Source of the DNA: DTU089 sp964421815
GTDB taxonomy: Bacteria > Bacillota > Clostridia > Oscillospirales > Acutalibacteraceae
Length of the DNA: 62,925 nucleotides
Reading direction: 5' to 3'
Assembly: GCA_964421815.1 (NCBI GenBank)
Contig: CAYQYT010000013.1
Span: 1 to 62,925, forward strand
Shown: positions 44,697 to 52,841 of the stretch, in pieces
How the letters are laid out: every line of letters begins with the position of its first letter
How positions within the stretch are numbered: the first letter of the stretch is position 1
Translations under genes and position numbers: made by a program
Notes under the pieces: generated by a model
What the model was told of the DNA's origin: nothing
What the model saw: the letters and a program-made list of their open reading frames with translations, nothing else
Database searches by the model: none

Positions 44697-45148
44697 TGAA
44701 TATTACATACAAACAATTTGAAAACTTCTACGCTAAAACTGTTGCCAAACTTCAAAAACAATGGGAAAGCGAAGCAATAACCTATGGCTTTCTTGCCGAT
44801 ACTGAAAATGAAATCTTAGCCTATGACAAAGATTATTTTTATGTTGCCTTTGATGCTGAAACTATTGTCGGTTATGTAATAGGTGAAGCAAAAACAAACG
44901 ACCAAGATAACTATATGAATGTGTTTCCTATGAATGAAAAATATCTTCAGGTTAATGATTTGTATATTGCCACTGCATACAGAAGCAAGAGTATAGGAGC
45001 AGAACTTTTAACAATAGTTGAAGAAAAAGCAAAGAGAAATGGTATTGAGCATATTTTTCTTTCATCTTCCACAATAGATACGGAAGCCGTACGCAGGTTT
45101 TATGAAAAGAATGGTTTTAAAATATGGACTACTATGTTTTTCAAATAA
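44693..45148 (+). CDS. GNAT-family N-acetyltransferase
   Basis: A 151-residue acetyltransferase. QVNDLYIATAYRSKSIGAEL (about 84-103) holds the acetyl-CoA loop (R-S-K-S-I-G, corresponding to R-x-x-G-x-G). IDTEAVRRFYEKNGFK is motif B, with the final FYEKxGF typical of RimI-like and aminoglycoside-type GNATs. Translationally coupled to the HAD gene by a four-base overlap. The next gene starts 22 bases downstream at 45171, although its frame is open back into this gene. Confidence 0.85.
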   Translation: MMNITYKQFENFYAKTVAKLQKQWESEAITYGFLADTENEILAYDKDYFYVAFDAETIVGYVIGEAKTNDQDNYMNVFPMNEKYLQVNDLYIATAYRSKSIGAELLTIVEEKAKRNGIEHIFLSSSTIDTEAVRRFYEKNGFKIWTTMFFK

Positions 45149-45170
45149 AGCATTCAAAGAGGTATTTAAT

Positions 45171-46118
45171 ATGCGAATAATCAAATTTGATGCCAAGTAC
45201 CGTGATGACCTCATATTTATGATACTTGAAGCAAAAAACGCTCTCGGTAGAGTACCGGGGCTTAATGAGGATTTGCTTGATATTCAGAAAAATTATTTTG
45301 ACAAGGGGGACATATTTTGGATTGCCCTTGATGATAATGACAGAGTTATCGGTAGCGTAGGTTATAATTCTATTGCGAACAGTGATGATGTTGTGCTTCA
45401 CAGACTTTTCGTAAAGTATAATCTTAAGCATCAAGGCATCGGTACAGCTCTCCTGAAAACCGTCGAAGAACATCTTAAAGCTATCGGCAAAAAGGCGGCT
45501 ATTGCTCATCTCGGTGATAAAGAGCATTTTTATGAATCCTGGCAGTTTTATCCTAAGCACGGTTATGTGGAATATGAACCCAGCTATATGCGGAAAGAGT
45601 TGCAGAAAACAGAACTTTGGGATATTTATGATATTAACCGTAATAAAACAGGCAAAACTGTTGAACGAGGAAAGCCTATGTCGCAGAATGAATATCATAT
45701 TGTAGTAAATGTTTGGATTAAGAACTCTGATGGTAAGTGGCTTATTTCAAAACGCTCGCCTAATAAACATTACGGTAATCTTTGGGAGTGTTGCGGAGGC
45801 TCTGCTGTTTCAGGTGAAGAAAGCCTTACTGCTGCTATCCGTGAAGCAAAAGAAGAGTTTGGAGTTAACCTAAAGGCTGAAAACGGGCACCTTTTTACTT
45901 CTGCAATCCGTCAGTACAGAACATTTCCCGATTTTCTTGATGTATGGGTGTTTAATCAGGATATTGACATTAACACTGTTGTTCTGCAAGAAGGTGAAAC
46001 CTGCGATGTAAAATTGGCAACAAGTGAAGAAATTCTTGATATGGAAAAGAACGGTGAGTTTATACCGTTGACGGTTTTTCCGTACCTGAAAGAATTGTTT
46101 GAGAATAATTTGATATAA
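45171..46118 (+). CDS. GNAT-Nudix fusion protein
   Basis: A 315-residue protein joining two enzymes. Residues about 1-140 are a GNAT domain (VLHRLFVKYNLKHQGIGTAL with Q-x-I-G-T-A, then HFYESWQFYPKHGYVEYE). From about 145 to the end is a Nudix hydrolase: the Nudix box G-x5-E-x7-REUxEExGU is complete in GSAVSGEESLTAAIREAKEE, followed by FGV. The linker region ELWDIYDINRNKTGK resembles the N-terminus of isopentenyl-diphosphate isomerase-like Nudix proteins. I start at 45171 (AAGAGG upstream), not at an in-frame ATG inside the preceding gene. The fusion implies linked acetylation and (di)phosphate hydrolysis; substrates are unknown. Confidence 0.85.
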   Translation: MRIIKFDAKYRDDLIFMILEAKNALGRVPGLNEDLLDIQKNYFDKGDIFWIALDDNDRVIGSVGYNSIANSDDVVLHRLFVKYNLKHQGIGTALLKTVEEHLKAIGKKAAIAHLGDKEHFYESWQFYPKHGYVEYEPSYMRKELQKTELWDIYDINRNKTGKTVERGKPMSQNEYHIVVNVWIKNSDGKWLISKRSPNKHYGNLWECCGGSAVSGEESLTAAIREAKEEFGVNLKAENGHLFTSAIRQYRTFPDFLDVWVFNQDIDINTVVLQEGETCDVKLATSEEILDMEKNGEFIPLTVFPYLKELFENNLI

Positions 46119-46145
46119 AAATCACTTGATTCAGGAGTTTTTACA

Positions 46146-47828
46146 ATGCTCAATTTTATAAATAAAGAACCCATAAACAAAGGTTGGTCGTGTGACAAGA
46201 AATACTGTGTCACAACTGCTGACGGAACTAAATATCTTTTGCGAGTCACACCATTTGAAAAGAGTGTGAACCGTGAGAATATGTTCCGAATGCAAAAAGA
46301 GGTTGAAAAACTCGGTGTGCCTATGTGCAAGCCTGTTGATTTCGGCAAGTGTAACGAGGGTGTTTATACTTTGCAGACTTGGATTGACGGCAAAGATGCA
46401 AATGAGGTTGTTCCGTATCTTGCAGACTCTGAACAGTATGCTCTCGGACTTGAAGCGGGGAGAATTTTAAAGAAAATCCACTCTATTCCTGCACCGGCAG
46501 ACCAATCTGATTGGGAAATCCGTTTTAATAAGAAAATGGACAGAAAAATACAGATGTACAATGACTGTCCTATAAAATTTGACGGTGCAGAATATATCAT
46601 TGATTACATAGAGGCAAACCGACATTTACTGAAAAACAGACCTCAATGTTATCAGCACGGAGATTATCATATCGGTAATATGATGATTGAAAACGGTAAA
46701 ATCGTTATTATTGATTTTGATAGATATGATTTCGGTGACCCGTGGGAAGAATTTAACCGCATTGTGTGGTGTGCACAGTCTGCTCCGCTTTTTGCTTCCG
46801 GTATTGTAAATGGGTATTTTGATAATGAGGTACCAATGGATTTTTGGAAACTCCTTGCACTTTATATCAGCAGTAATATGCTTTCATCAATTCCGTGGGC
46901 AATACCTTTTGGGGACAGTGAAGTTCAGACAATGCTAAATCAGGCAAAGGATGTTCTTGAATGGTATGACAATATGCAGAATCCTATACCGAGTTGGTAT
47001 TTCAAAGGGTATTATTTACAATACATAGACGGTCTGCCCTATAAAATGAAAGCACCTTTCGATTTTGATTTCATCAGCCGATACGGAAATGTGTTTAAGG
47101 TGTTTGACGACCAGGATTCGGGCAACATCTGTTTTGGCACAGAAAAAGACGGTGAAAGATATTTCATTAAATTTGCAGGTGCTCCGACTGAGGCGTATAA
47201 CGGCACTCCTGAAGATGCCATTGAGCGTTTAAAATCAACTTTGCCCGTATATGAGGATTTAAAGCACAAAAATCTGATTGAATTTGTTAAGTCGGAGGAA
47301 ATCGGCGGCGGCTTTGCAATGATTTTCAAATGGGCTGACGGCGACTGTATGGGCAGAATGTACCCTGCAGAACATCATAGATTTATGAATTTATCAATTT
47401 CAGATAGACTTAATGTTTTTAGTGATATCCTTGATTTCTTGGACTACACTAATTCAAACGGTTATGTTGCCGTTGATTTTTATGACGGCAGTATTATGTA
47501 TGATTTTGAGAAGCATAAAACAACGATATGTGATATTGACTTTTTCAGAAAACAGCCATGTGTAAATGATATGGGAATAATGTGGGGTAGTTCAAAATTT
47601 CAATCCCCCGAAGAATACAAACTCGGTGCAGATATTGACGAGATAACAAATGTTTACTGCGCCTGTGCATTTGCCTTTGCCCTTTTCGGCAATTACAATC
47701 GTACCCGTGAAAATTGGCAACTGTCTAATGAAGCTTTTTCTGTTGCAACAAAAGCAGTGAGTAATGACAGAAACGAGCGTTATCAGAGCATAAAAGAGTT
47801 TAAAGAGGTGTGGGAACTGAGTTTATGA
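46146..47828 (+). CDS. Aminoglycoside-phosphotransferase-like/protein-kinase-like fusion
   Basis: A 560-residue protein with two kinase folds. Residues 1-about 275 are an APH/choline-kinase-like domain: TKYLLRVTPFEK (nucleotide Lys region replaced by Arg), CYQHGDYHIGNMMIENGKIV (HGD-x-H-x-x-N catalytic loop) and VIIDFDRYDFGDP (metal Asp). Residues about 290-560 look like a eukaryotic-type Ser/Thr kinase: ERYFIKFAG (Lys), VAVDFYDGSIMYDF in place of the HRD loop, TTICDIDFFRKQP (DFG position is D-x-D-F) and SKFQSPEEYKLGA (APE-like). The second domain keeps the Lys and Asp but lacks the classical HRD, so it may bind rather than transfer. It is the last gene of the operon. Confidence 0.85.
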   Translation: MLNFINKEPINKGWSCDKKYCVTTADGTKYLLRVTPFEKSVNRENMFRMQKEVEKLGVPMCKPVDFGKCNEGVYTLQTWIDGKDANEVVPYLADSEQYALGLEAGRILKKIHSIPAPADQSDWEIRFNKKMDRKIQMYNDCPIKFDGAEYIIDYIEANRHLLKNRPQCYQHGDYHIGNMMIENGKIVIIDFDRYDFGDPWEEFNRIVWCAQSAPLFASGIVNGYFDNEVPMDFWKLLALYISSNMLSSIPWAIPFGDSEVQTMLNQAKDVLEWYDNMQNPIPSWYFKGYYLQYIDGLPYKMKAPFDFDFISRYGNVFKVFDDQDSGNICFGTEKDGERYFIKFAGAPTEAYNGTPEDAIERLKSTLPVYEDLKHKNLIEFVKSEEIGGGFAMIFKWADGDCMGRMYPAEHHRFMNLSISDRLNVFSDILDFLDYTNSNGYVAVDFYDGSIMYDFEKHKTTICDIDFFRKQPCVNDMGIMWGSSKFQSPEEYKLGADIDEITNVYCACAFAFALFGNYNRTRENWQLSNEAFSVATKAVSNDRNERYQSIKEFKEVWELSL

Positions 47829-48017
47829 ATATTGTAAAATAATGTTTTATGCTATGAACAAGATTCGCCGCTCCCCGTATTTTTATACGGCTTCGGGTAA
47901 CCGATAACAAGGCTGAAGCCTTGTTATCGCTCAGTTTGTCCATTCTACGCATTTCTCCCTAACCGCTTAAAACGGGACTGTAAAAAACTTTCGTTTTTTT
48001 ACAGTCCCGTTGCTTCA
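47829..48017. repeat. Intergenic palindromes and terminator
   Basis: CGATAACAAGGC (47902-47913) pairs perfectly with GCCTTGTTATCG (47918-47929) around TGAA. CCGTAT/ATACGG forms a smaller hairpin at about 47877-47890. A strong terminator (ACGGGACTGTAAAAAA with TTTTTTTACAGTCCCGT, 47972-48010) separates the convergent kinase and alanine racemase genes. No gene is seen. Confidence 0.7.
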
Positions 48018-49193
48018 CTAATCATTCAGCAAGTATCCGAAAGCACTTTCGACTCTGCCGTTCTTCATATAAACTCTCGTAACTCTGCTGTTAATATTAC
48101 ATATTATCTCGTAATTTATGGTATTTGCTTTCTCTGCGATTTCATCAACGGAAATCGTTTCTTTCCCGTCCGTTCCGAAAATTGTCGCGGAATCTCCCAC
48201 ACGGACTTGCGGAATATGGGTTACATCCACCATAAACTGATCCATACATACCCTGCCGATAATTTTAGCGCGTTCCCCTCTTATGAGAACCTCGCCGTTA
48301 TTGGAAAGAATTCTTGTAACGCCGTCTGCGTACCCCGCACAAAGGGTTGCAACACGGGTTTCTCTTTGGGTAGTGTAGGTACAACCGTAGCTTACGCTGA
48401 CTCCGGCAGGCAACGTTTTCACCTGAACAACACGGGTTTTCATGGACATAACGGGTTTTGGAACACCGAGGTTCTTAAATTCCACTTCATTTGAGGGTTT
48501 TAAGCCGTAAAGAATAATACCCTCTCGTACCATATCGTATTTCTGCTCCAGATCCGCAATAGCGGCACTGTTGTATAGATGTTTCAAGGGAATGTTGATT
48601 CCCGCTTTCTCCAACTGTGAAACGAATCCGTCAAACTTTGCCACTTGCATTTCCGTATAGGTCTTATCAAGCTCATCCGCCACGGCAAAATGACTGAAAA
48701 TTCCTTCGCTCTCAATATCGGGGAGTTCTTTAATCCTTTTGATTTCTTCAACGGATGTTTCGTCGCAAGCAAAACCGATACGGGACATTCCCGTATCAAC
48801 GGCAATATGAAATTTAGCAATTTTTCCTGCTTTTTGTGCCGCTTGAGAAAGAAGATTCGCCTCGTCAGAATCCGAAACCGTGGGAGTGATTTGGTATTTT
48901 ACAATGTTGTCATAGTCACCGTAGGGAATATGTCCCAACACAAGAATCGGACAATTTACACCGTTTTTCCTCAGTTCTATGGCTTCATCCGTTGCGGCAA
49001 CCGCAAGGTAATCCGCCTTACCGTCAAGAAATTTTGCCACACCCACAGCACCGTGACCGTAAGCATTGGCTTTGACCACGGCTAATATTTTTGTTTTTGC
49101 GGGAAGCATTTTCCTGACAGCGTCAAAATTGCACTCGAGTGCATCAAGATCAATCTCCACCCAAGTGCGTAATGATTTAAAAATATCGTTCAT
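48018..49193 (-). CDS. alr: Alanine racemase
   Basis: PLP enzyme interconverting L- and D-alanine for peptidoglycan, 391 residues. The N-terminal VVKANAYGHGAVGVAKFL carries the PLP-binding Lys (about residue 40). MSRIGFACDE, NSAAIADLEQKYDMVREGI and VSYGCTYTTQRETRVA (second catalytic base Tyr, about 270) match the family in order, with the C-terminal IGRVCMDQFMVDVTHIP segment carrying the active-site Met-Asp. In spore-formers one Alr paralog is spore-associated and limits L-alanine germination; which type this is cannot be told here. It starts nine bases after the GDPD gene, so it is probably cotranscribed. Confidence 0.95.
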   Translation of the reverse strand: MNDIFKSLRTWVEIDLDALECNFDAVRKMLPAKTKILAVVKANAYGHGAVGVAKFLDGKADYLAVAATDEAIELRKNGVNCPILVLGHIPYGDYDNIVKYQITPTVSDSDEANLLSQAAQKAGKIAKFHIAVDTGMSRIGFACDETSVEEIKRIKELPDIESEGIFSHFAVADELDKTYTEMQVAKFDGFVSQLEKAGINIPLKHLYNSAAIADLEQKYDMVREGIILYGLKPSNEVEFKNLGVPKPVMSMKTRVVQVKTLPAGVSVSYGCTYTTQRETRVATLCAGYADGVTRILSNNGEVLIRGERAKIIGRVCMDQFMVDVTHIPQVRVGDSATIFGTDGKETISVDEIAEKANTINYEIICNINSRVTRVYMKNGRVESAFGYLLND

Positions 49194-49202
49194 AAAAAAA
49201 TA

Positions 49203-49967
49203 TTATTTTCCTAACAACGTATTCATAAGTGCCGAATCATCCGTAATAAGTCCATCGACACCTAATTTTATAAGTTTCTTTGCAATGTGTTCCTTGTTTA
49301 CAGTCCACGGATTAACCTGAATACCGGCTCTGTGCGCCCTCTCAACATAAAGGCGTGTTACGTACATATGGAAAGGATGTAAAGCGTCCGCTCCGATTTC
49401 CTTTGCAAATGCAACGGGACGGGGGGCTATTTTCAAAGAAATCAACTGGTCGGGAGAGTAGAGGAGTCCTGTTTTACATGCCTTGTCAACCTTTTTGCAA
49501 ACCACAAGAATTGCAGGATCAAAACTGGAAATAAGGAGTTTATCAAAAAGTCCGTGTTCCTTAACTGCGGCAATTGTTTTTTCCGCAAGTTCTGTACCCG
49601 CTTCTCCGAAATGCTCGCTCTTGAGTTCAATGTCAAGGACTTTCATCCTGTCGCCCATAGTCTCACTAAGGGACAAGAACTCATCCAAAGTGGGAATCTT
49701 AACACCCTCATATTCAGGACCCTTGTATTTGCCGAAATCATATTCGCGCAGTTCTTCCAAGGTCATATCCTTAATTGCGCCGGTACCGTTTGATGTTTCA
49801 TCAATGGTAAAGTTGTGACAAACTACCGGAATTCCGTCCTTTGTCAAATGAATATCGGTTTCAAATCCGTCGCAACCGATTTCTATTGCCATTTTAAATG
49901 CTTCAAGTGTATTTTGCGGTGCTATGATATTTGCACCTCTGTGAGCAATAACATTACATTCTGACAT
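49203..49967 (-). CDS. Glycerophosphodiester phosphodiesterase
   Basis: A 254-residue cytosolic GDPD that hydrolyses glycerophosphodiesters to glycerol-3-phosphate and an alcohol. AHRGANIIAPQNTLEAF carries the catalytic His-Arg and, at the usual P-E-N-T metal site, Gln instead of Glu (PQNT). GCDGFETDIHLTKDGIPV supplies E-x-D, and VVCHNFTIDETSNG the second catalytic His. ALHPFHMYV and VNPWTVN complete the TIM barrel. No signal peptide is present, so it is UgpQ-like, not GlpQ-like. The Glu-to-Gln exchange may weaken one metal contact. It lies in a minus-strand run with alanine racemase and a phosphoesterase. Confidence 0.88.
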   Translation of the reverse strand: MSECNVIAHRGANIIAPQNTLEAFKMAIEIGCDGFETDIHLTKDGIPVVCHNFTIDETSNGTGAIKDMTLEELREYDFGKYKGPEYEGVKIPTLDEFLSLSETMGDRMKVLDIELKSEHFGEAGTELAEKTIAAVKEHGLFDKLLISSFDPAILVVCKKVDKACKTGLLYSPDQLISLKIAPRPVAFAKEIGADALHPFHMYVTRLYVERAHRAGIQVNPWTVNKEHIAKKLIKLGVDGLITDDSALMNTLLGK

Positions 49968-50027
49968 TGTAATCCCCCACTTATTTATTTCTCAGTTAAT
50001 TATACATTACTTTTATGTTTTGGTCAA

Positions 50028-51140
50028 CTACAATAGCAAACCGGTAGCTATTGCACCCGCTAAAACCGCAACCATGCCTGCAATAAGAGCGATTTTTTGT
50101 TTTATCATTCCGTCAGCGTCCCAAATGTACGCCAATTCGTTAAAAATACCGCCGCCTACGATGTCCTTATATGTATAGAATCGGGTTTCGTAATCCCCTG
50201 TTTTTTCATCTATATCAAAAATTCTGACTCCCCGGTTTCTTCCGCCGTAACAACGGAATGAGGCGCAGGATGTTTGAATGAAATTTATCCCGTCAACAAC
50301 ACCCTCAAAGCAATTCGGATGGTCGTGACCGAAAACAACGGCTTTTATATCTCCGCATTCTTTCATCGCGTCAAACTGACCGTTTCCAGAGGTGACGGTA
50401 CTCGGAATTTCTTTCAGATCCCCTTTGCAATGGGATTTCAGTTTGTAGTATTTGTTTTCGGGTCCCTTTACCGCGCCGTTGTCCGATTCACTGCATTCCT
50501 CAATAAGTTCAAGAGTTTCTGCCATGGGAATATGCTGAAACATCAGGGAGGGTACGGGTTTCCCGCCGTTCATTTCTTTAAGTCCGGTGCTTTTCTTTTT
50601 GTACCACTCAACCGCTTCCGGTTTCACCATACAAAAGCATTTATCAAGTTCTTTGTCTTTCCAGGCGGAATCCAACATCCATAAATTGAATTTGATATGC
50701 TTTCCGTCCTCGGAATATATGGGCAGGTTATACGTGTCAACATCGGGAGATTCTTCGTCATCAAGTCCGAGACAGCAGTTGTATTCCCTGTACATATCGG
50801 CTTGCTCATCCTTGGTAAGTCTGTTCATATCATCATGATTACCGTAAATCATGGCAAAAGGGATTTTTCTTTTTTCAATGGGGGAAACCAATTTATCTAT
50901 GGCAATTTTCATTGCCTCGGCTTCGCCCTCTTTATCATGAATAACCTTTTTTGAACCGATCCGTGCATCACAGAGGTGATTACCGAGAATGTTATCCCCC
51001 GTAAGAACAATAAGGTCGGGTTTTAAGGTATCATACGCCTTATTCAGCATACGCATCATAGTAGGTCTTACAAACTGCAAATCCTGCGGGTCGCTGACCT
51101 GCATTATTCTTATTTTTCCTTTTTTGAATCTTATTTTCAT
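50028..51140 (-). CDS. Calcineurin-like metallophosphoesterase with C-terminal membrane helix
   Basis: A 370-residue phosphoesterase. Motifs: RIMQVSDPQD (D-x-Q instead of D-x-H, as in purple-acid-like enzymes), IVLTGDNILGNH, AMIYGNHDDMNR, LMFQHIPMAET and VVFGHDHPNCFEG. A transmembrane segment closes the protein (IALIAGMVAVLAGAIATGLL, about 350-369), so the enzyme is likely anchored with the catalytic domain in the cytosol. It is a paralog of the phosphoesterases at 11966 and 33436. It lies 7 bases after the mgtE stop and is probably cotranscribed with it. Confidence 0.85.
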   Translation of the reverse strand: MKIRFKKGKIRIMQVSDPQDLQFVRPTMMRMLNKAYDTLKPDLIVLTGDNILGNHLCDARIGSKKVIHDKEGEAEAMKIAIDKLVSPIEKRKIPFAMIYGNHDDMNRLTKDEQADMYREYNCCLGLDDEESPDVDTYNLPIYSEDGKHIKFNLWMLDSAWKDKELDKCFCMVKPEAVEWYKKKSTGLKEMNGGKPVPSLMFQHIPMAETLELIEECSESDNGAVKGPENKYYKLKSHCKGDLKEIPSTVTSGNGQFDAMKECGDIKAVVFGHDHPNCFEGVVDGINFIQTSCASFRCYGGRNRGVRIFDIDEKTGDYETRFYTYKDIVGGGIFNELAYIWDADGMIKQKIALIAGMVAVLAGAIATGLLL

Positions 51141-51147
51141 ATTAACC

Positions 51148-52509
51148 TCACATTAACTGTGGTAAAATGGCTTTTGCTATTCCGAAATATACTACAAGTG
51201 AAACAGCATCGACTATGGTAGTTATGAAAGGGCTCGCCATAACCGCAGGGTCAAGTTTGAGTTTCTTTGCCACAATGGGCAGAACACAACCAATAAATTT
51301 TGCACAAATAACGGTTGCACACAAAGTCAGGGCAACCACAAGTGCAACATTATTATTAACCCCGGGGGTTTTGAGAAGAAGTCCGTCAATTAAAACTATC
51401 TTAACAAAACAGGCAACTGCCAACGATATACCGCAAAGGATTGAAACGCGGAATTCTTTCCACATAACTCTGAAGATGTCCTTAACATCAACTTCACCCA
51501 AGGAAAGTCCGCGGATTACCGTAACGGACGCCTGACTGCCCGAGTTACCGCCGGTACCCATAATCATTGGGATGAATGCAGTCAAAACCACCAATTTTGA
51601 CAAAGCGTCCTCAAAGGAAGATATTATCATTCCGGTGAAGGTTGCCGAAAGCATAAGAAGAATAAGCCAAGGAATTCTGCCTTTCCAAAGTTCCCAAATT
51701 GATATTTTCAGATACGGAGTATCGGTATTGGGGGCAATAGCCGCCATTTTCTGGAAGTCTTCTTCCGCCTCCTCCTGAATAACATCAATAGCGTCGTCGA
51801 ATGTAACAATACCCACCATACAGTTTTCTGTATCAACGACGGGAATTGATACCAGGTCATATTTGTTTAACATCTGAGCAACTTCTTCCTGGTCGCTCGT
51901 TGTTTTAACGGATACAGGATTTTCATCCATAACATCCGTGAGAAGTTCGTCATCATCACAGGTCAACAGATCCATTGCGGTAACCGTACCTAAAAGGCGG
52001 TGTTTTTCCACAACATAACAGATGTTAACCGTTTCCGAATACTCTCCCCTGGATTTTATCTTTTTCAATGCATCTCCGATTGTCATGGTGGGATGCAAAC
52101 TGATATATTCAAGGGTCATAATGCTGCCGGCACTGTCTTCGGGGTAATTCAGGATAGTGTTTATAGCAGTTCTTTTGTCCCCTGCAACCGAAAGCATTCT
52201 TTCCACTACATTTGCAGGCATTTCTTCAATAACGTCAACAGCGTCGTCAATGAACATATCTTCAATAATAAACTTCAATTCGCTGTCCGTAAAAGCCTCA
52301 ACAAGCACCTGCTCCTGTTCGGGCTCCATATAGGTGAACACCATTGCCGCACTCTCTTTCGGGATAAGACGGAAAAGCATAACCATTTGCTTTTCATCAA
52401 ATTCCGGAAGGAGCAAAGCCGTGTCAACCGGATTCATTGTATCAAATATACTTTTTATTGCTTTATACTGCTTTTCAAGCAATAATCTCTCAAAAACTTC
52501 TTTTGTCAT
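51148..52509 (-). CDS. mgtE: Magnesium transporter MgtE
   Basis: A Mg2+ channel/transporter of 453 residues from the ATG at 52509, chosen because AGGAGG stands just upstream; the frame is open further but without an RBS. The superhelical MgtE N domain (about 1-125: LLPEFDEKQMVMLFRLIPKE, YPEDSAGSIMT) is followed by a CBS pair (about 130-250: SVKTTSDQEEVAQMLNKYD, SIPVVDTEN) and the five-helix MgtE membrane domain with MGTGGNSGSQASVTVIRGL. CBS domains sense cytosolic Mg2+ and gate the pore. The gene is preceded by a long structured leader with a small ORF and terminator (52550-52815), which probably controls it. Confidence 0.93.
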   Translation of the reverse strand: MTKEVFERLLLEKQYKAIKSIFDTMNPVDTALLLPEFDEKQMVMLFRLIPKESAAMVFTYMEPEQEQVLVEAFTDSELKFIIEDMFIDDAVDVIEEMPANVVERMLSVAGDKRTAINTILNYPEDSAGSIMTLEYISLHPTMTIGDALKKIKSRGEYSETVNICYVVEKHRLLGTVTAMDLLTCDDDELLTDVMDENPVSVKTTSDQEEVAQMLNKYDLVSIPVVDTENCMVGIVTFDDAIDVIQEEAEEDFQKMAAIAPNTDTPYLKISIWELWKGRIPWLILLMLSATFTGMIISSFEDALSKLVVLTAFIPMIMGTGGNSGSQASVTVIRGLSLGEVDVKDIFRVMWKEFRVSILCGISLAVACFVKIVLIDGLLLKTPGVNNNVALVVALTLCATVICAKFIGCVLPIVAKKLKLDPAVMASPFITTIVDAVSLVVYFGIAKAILPQLM

Positions 52510-52563
52510 TATTTCCTCCTTTTTCTGTTTTGCAGAATGGAGGGTGAAACGCAAATAAAAAAA

Positions 52564-52580
52564 CCGAGTTGTAAACTCGG
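52564..52580 (-). terminator. Intrinsic terminator inside the mgtE leader
   Basis: CCGAGTT and AACTCGG around a 3-base loop, followed on the minus strand by more than seven T. Lies 55 bases upstream of the mgtE start, so it is an attenuator. Confidence 0.8.
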
Positions 52581-52643
52581 CGATAAAAAACACTTTTGAC
52601 GAAAAAGCAGAACTTTTCCGTCCTCTTATTACTGCAGACGCAG

Positions 52644-52739
52644 TTATAGTGTGATACAGTCCGTAATTTCTTCAGACTGTTTTATCGCTGGTTTTATTCT
52701 GTTGCAACTTCGCCCATGCCCGCTACTGCCTGAATCCAT
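52644..52739 (-). CDS. Possible 31-residue upstream ORF in the mgtE leader
   Basis: Reads MDSGSSGHGRSCNRIKPAIK and continues 11 residues to QSEEITDCITL and stop. AAGGAG lies 12 bases upstream of the ATG (a long spacing). A GTG directly after the SD would give a 3-codon ORF that overlaps the ATG. I do not recognise the peptide. Its position before an intrinsic terminator suggests a leader peptide, but it could be chance inside a structured RNA. Confidence 0.35.
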   Translation of the reverse strand: MDSGSSGHGRSCNRIKPAIKQSEEITDCITL

Positions 52740-52785
52740 TACTTTGTCACACTCCTTTTTTATAGTATATTTAGTTTACACTTAA

Positions 52786-52814
52786 ATATAAACCCAATCA
52801 ATACACTTTGTCAA
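52786..52814 (-). promoter_or_regulatory. Promoter of the mgtE transcript
   Basis: On the minus strand TTGACA (complement of 52809-52814), 17-base spacer, TTATAT (complement of 52786-52791). Confidence 0.65.
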
Positions 52815-52841
52815 GAAAAAACATTATTATTCCAAATAAAT

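Larger units (their letters stand above)
52550..52740 (-). promoter_or_regulatory. Structured leader of mgtE with conditional terminator
   Basis: On the minus strand the leader contains ACAGTC/GACTGT (52656-52680) and GACGGAAAAG/CTTTTTCGTC (52598-52622) hairpins. GCGATAAAA (complement of 52680-52688) is complementary to TTTTATCGC (complement of 52580-52588), closing a multi-branch domain. An intrinsic terminator, CCGAGTT/AACTCGG (52564-52580) with a T-run, follows before the mgtE RBS. I do not recognise the M-box consensus. Confidence 0.55.

Noticed and set aside
46146..47828. Direct call as an aminoglycoside resistance gene
   Set aside because: APH-fold proteins include many metabolic kinases, and the fusion with a second kinase fold is not a known resistance enzyme; the drug link remains inference.
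52510..52815. M-box (ykoK) riboswitch upstream of mgtE
   Set aside because: The order-conserved M-box segments (for example GUUAGGUGAGGCUCCU) are not present on the minus strand, so I leave the leader unassigned.
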